From: Bdellovibrionales bacterium
GTDB taxonomy: Bacteria > Bdellovibrionota > Bdellovibrionia > Bdellovibrionales > UBA1609
Assembly: GCA_020628165.1 (NCBI GenBank)
Contig: JAHDFM010000020.1
Coordinates: 1 to 64,000, forward strand
Reading direction: 5' to 3'
DNA: 64,000 bases
In this document: piece by piece, positions 62,035-64,000 of the stretch
Position numbering within the stretch: the first letter of the stretch is position 1
Layout of the letters: each line of letters begins with the position of its first letter
Notes under the pieces: generated by a model
What the model was told of the DNA's origin: nothing
What the model saw: the letters and a program-made list of their open reading frames with translations, nothing else
Database searches by the model: none
Position numbers and translations under genes: made by a program

Positions 62035-62373
62035 ATGTTACTAAAAAATAATAAAAAAACTATTCGTGGAGTGCTCATCGCTGATTACCGAAGAGTGCAA
62101 GAAGATCATAAAATATTTTTATTCACAGGCAACCGTCGCATTGAGATCGCCGGAACATACAATCGCCTCAAAAAACTCATTGAACATGGTGGCGAATTCC
62201 TTTCCATTGACGGACATTGGTTGTCTAGCCATGTTTTCTTAATCACAGATCATCTCATTGTAAGTGACGACGTGCTGCTCAACGGAGACATTGAAAACTG
62301 TTACGATCAAATGTTTTTACAAGAGCAGATCAAAGAAAACGGTCTACTTAAATACGACGACATTAGCGCATAG
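62035..62373 (+). CDS. Hypothetical small protein
   Basis: A 112-residue cytoplasmic protein with an excellent ribosome-binding site (AGGAGG). It is beta-rich at first (TIRGVLIADYRRV, KIFLFTGNRRIEIAG), then has a mixed region with GGEFLSIDGHW. No family or catalytic motif recognised. It follows the small basic protein by 19 bases, so the two are likely cotranscribed. A terminator lies 22 bases after its stop. Confidence 0.6.
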   Translation: MLLKNNKKTIRGVLIADYRRVQEDHKIFLFTGNRRIEIAGTYNRLKKLIEHGGEFLSIDGHWLSSHVFLITDHLIVSDDVLLNGDIENCYDQMFLQEQIKENGLLKYDDISA

Positions 62374-62395
62374 TTGCCATTTCTCCTATATAAAA

Positions 62396-62430
62396 AAAAG
62401 CCTGACATGAATTTATCAGTCAGGCTTTTC
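62396..62430. terminator. Bidirectional intrinsic terminator
   Basis: AAAAGCCTGAC (62396-62406) pairs with GTCAGGCTTTT (62419-62429) around a 12-base loop. T runs are present on both strands, so it can end transcription from the small hypothetical gene and from ahcY, which converge here. Confidence 0.85.
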
Positions 62431-62456
62431 TAATTTAAATCTCGTTTAAATATAGC

Positions 62457-63818
62457 TTAGTATCTGTAATGCTCTGGCTTGTATGGACCTTGTTGGCTTA
62501 AACCTAGGTATTTCGCCTGCTCGTCCGTTAACTCAGTTAATTCAACACCAATTTTTCCAAGGTGAAGTTTTGCAACTTTCTCATCGAGCTCTTTAGGCAA
62601 GACATAAACACCAACATCTTGATATTTACCTCTATTTTCCCAAAGGTCTAATTGAGCCATCACCTGGTTAGTGAATGAGTTACTCATCACAAAGCTTGGG
62701 TGACCAGTCGCACAGCCTAAGTTCACTAAACGCCCTTTAGCAAGTACGATAATCTCACGACCATCATCAAACTTATGAATATCAACCTGTGGCTTCACTT
62801 CACGCATTTCTGTGTTGTCATTCAGCCATGCCATATCAATTTCATTGTCAAAGTGTCCAATGTTACAAACGATGCTACCACTTTTCATCTTTGTGAAGTG
62901 CTCTTTAGTAACAATATCAACACAACCTGTGGCTGTAACAAAAATGTCAGCAGTTTTTGTCGCTGTTTCCATTGTTACAACTTCGTAACCTTCCATCGCA
63001 GCCTGCAAAGCACAGATTGGATCAATTTCAGTGATCAGTACGCGACAGCCATAAGAACGCAAAGAAGCAGCACTTCCCTTACCGACATCACCAAAACCAG
63101 CAACGACAGCTACCTTTCCAGCCAACATCACATCTGTGGCACGTTTAATTCCGTCAGCTAAAGACTCTCTGCAACCATATAAGTTATCAAATTTTGATTT
63201 AGTCACTGAATCGTTCACATTAATGGCAGGTACTTTTAATTTACCTTCCTTGTGTAGCTTCACTAAGTTATGAATTCCTGTTGTTGTTTCTTCAGACAAA
63301 CCAATGATGTTTTCCATTTCCTTAGCAAAGCGCTCTTCGTGCATCATATTAGTTAAGTCACCACCATCATCAAGAATTAAGTTGTAACCTTGCTCACCCC
63401 AACCTGTGATCGTTTGCTCAATGCACCAGTTGAACTCTTCCTCTGTCTCACCTTTCCAAGCAAAAACAGGAACACCTGTTGCTGCCACAGCAACTGCTGC
63501 GTGATCTTGAGTTGAGTAAATATTACAAGAACTCCAACGAACCTCAGCACCAAGATGTGTGAGTGTTTCAATGAGCACTGCTGTTTGAATTGTCATGTGC
63601 AAGCAACCTGCTATGCGAGCACCTTTAAGGGGCTCAGTGTCTCCGTATTCAGCTCTCAGAGCCATCAGACCTGGCATTTCTGCTTCTGCGATTTTTATTT
63701 CTTCTCGTCCCCACTTCGCCAATCTTTGAAACTCAGCCGGGTTCTCCATGGCTTCTTTACAAACCATAAAGTCAACTTTCTTGTCCTTTTGTACATTTGC
63801 CGTTGTCATTGTTTCCAT
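62457..63818 (-). CDS. ahcY: Adenosylhomocysteinase
   Basis: Reversibly hydrolyses S-adenosylhomocysteine to adenosine and homocysteine, relieving inhibition of methyltransferases. The 453-residue length is typical. Motifs: [32 protein letters not shown], substrate region [23 protein letters not shown]-binding [15 protein letters not shown], and the C-terminal [22 protein letters not shown] lies just before the start. It lies downstream of the methionine aminopeptidase gene on the same strand with a gap of about 16 bases, so both may be one transcript. Confidence 0.96.
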   Translation of the reverse strand: METMTTANVQKDKKVDFMVCKEAMENPAEFQRLAKWGREEIKIAEAEMPGLMALRAEYGDTEPLKGARIAGCLHMTIQTAVLIETLTHLGAEVRWSSCNIYSTQDHAAVAVAATGVPVFAWKGETEEEFNWCIEQTITGWGEQGYNLILDDGGDLTNMMHEERFAKEMENIIGLSEETTTGIHNLVKLHKEGKLKVPAINVNDSVTKSKFDNLYGCRESLADGIKRATDVMLAGKVAVVAGFGDVGKGSAASLRSYGCRVLITEIDPICALQAAMEGYEVVTMETATKTADIFVTATGCVDIVTKEHFTKMKSGSIVCNIGHFDNEIDMAWLNDNTEMREVKPQVDIHKFDDGREIIVLAKGRLVNLGCATGHPSFVMSNSFTNQVMAQLDLWENRGKYQDVGVYVLPKELDEKVAKLHLGKIGVELTELTDEQAKYLGLSQQGPYKPEHYRY

Positions 63819-63834
63819 AAACCTCTCTCTTTGG

Positions 63835-64000
63835 TTAATCTTCTAACAAGGTCAATACCTCATAAGAAGTGTCGGTAATAAGTATTGTGTGTTCATACTG
63901 AGCTGACAAGCTTTTATCATGTGTTTCGTAGTATTTTATATCTGAACCATCAATTGAAAATTCAACTATTTTGTCAGAATTTTGGTTGATCATAGGCTCA
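63835..64000 (-). CDS. map: Methionine aminopeptidase, C-terminal end (partial)
   Basis: An open frame enters from the right edge of the window and stops at 63835-63837. The translated end reads [11 protein letters not shown], then a gap-like region, then [20 protein letters not shown]. This matches the end of type I methionine aminopeptidase, which removes the initiator Met from nascent proteins. The last two metal-ligand Glu residues are visible in 'EPMIN' and 'QYEHT'. The upstream part lies outside the window. The C-terminus LLED follows the usual 'EVLT'. Confidence 0.85.
   Translation of the reverse strand, partial: EPMINQNSDKIVEFSIDGSDIKYYETHDKSLSAQYEHTILITDTSYEVLTLLED

Overview
The window reads as a chromosomal stretch of an AT-rich Gram-negative bacterium. 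The best guess at lineage is Bdellovibrionota (Bdellovibrio-like predators and relatives). This rests on lipoprotein signal peptides ending in the lineage-typical 'YQNC' lipobox, on many exported hydrolases and small secreted proteins, and on Gram-negative envelope genes (LolC/E-type permease, zinc-locus outer-membrane barrel, DAP-type lysine genes). No rRNA, tRNA, CRISPR array, insertion sequence or phage gene was seen. Assignments come from reading motifs; no database search was run.

Layout. 0-4.2 kb: an accessory-looking edge with a decayed S41 peptidase fragment, dispersed short repeats, a HAD phosphatase, a lipocalin-like protein and a GNAT-Nudix fusion. 4.4-5.7 kb: a YtrA-type GntR regulator with a long palindromic operator over its promoter, overlapping a membrane-protein gene. 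5.9-14.5 kb: a run of exported proteins, including a serine-hydrolase lipoprotein, a beta-rich exported protein, two fibronectin-III/polysaccharide-lyase-like lipoproteins and a subtilase lipoprotein. 14.7-20.7 kb: an LtrA-KirBac channel fusion, a GrpB-family protein and an APC permease with regulatory C-terminal domains.

20.7-31.0 kb is metal transport. A NhaR-like LysR regulator diverges from a four-gene ferric-iron ABC operon (+). Converging on it is a seven-gene zinc locus (-): His/Asp-rich exported protein, lipoprotein, outer-membrane barrel, binding protein, ATPase, permease and a Zur-like Fur protein. A Fur-family-like palindrome lies upstream of the first gene.

31.2-40.3 kb holds the most unusual locus. 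After a PlsC-type acyltransferase comes a nearly gapless eight-gene operon: CarS-like CDP-archaeol synthase, PEP-synthase-like phosphotransferase, UbiA-like membrane protein, Zn-ribbon methyltransferase, second PlsC-type acyltransferase, hotdog thioesterase, three-His-box desaturase/hydroxylase and GH3-type acyl-adenylating synthetase. Together these look like a pathway for an unusual, possibly CDP-activated and amide- or ester-modified lipid. I do not recognise a characterised pathway with this composition.

40.6-64 kb is mostly housekeeping: a tricorn-like protease, a CBS-less GMP reductase/IMPDH homologue, glutamate racemase, a secreted five-repeat protein, a lysine/DAP set (lysA, lysC, an M14 metallopeptidase, dapD), a LolC/E-type permease, an Smr protein, oligoribonuclease, a Cof-type phosphatase, NhaA, two small cytoplasmic proteins, adenosylhomocysteinase and, at the right edge, the C-terminus of methionine aminopeptidase.
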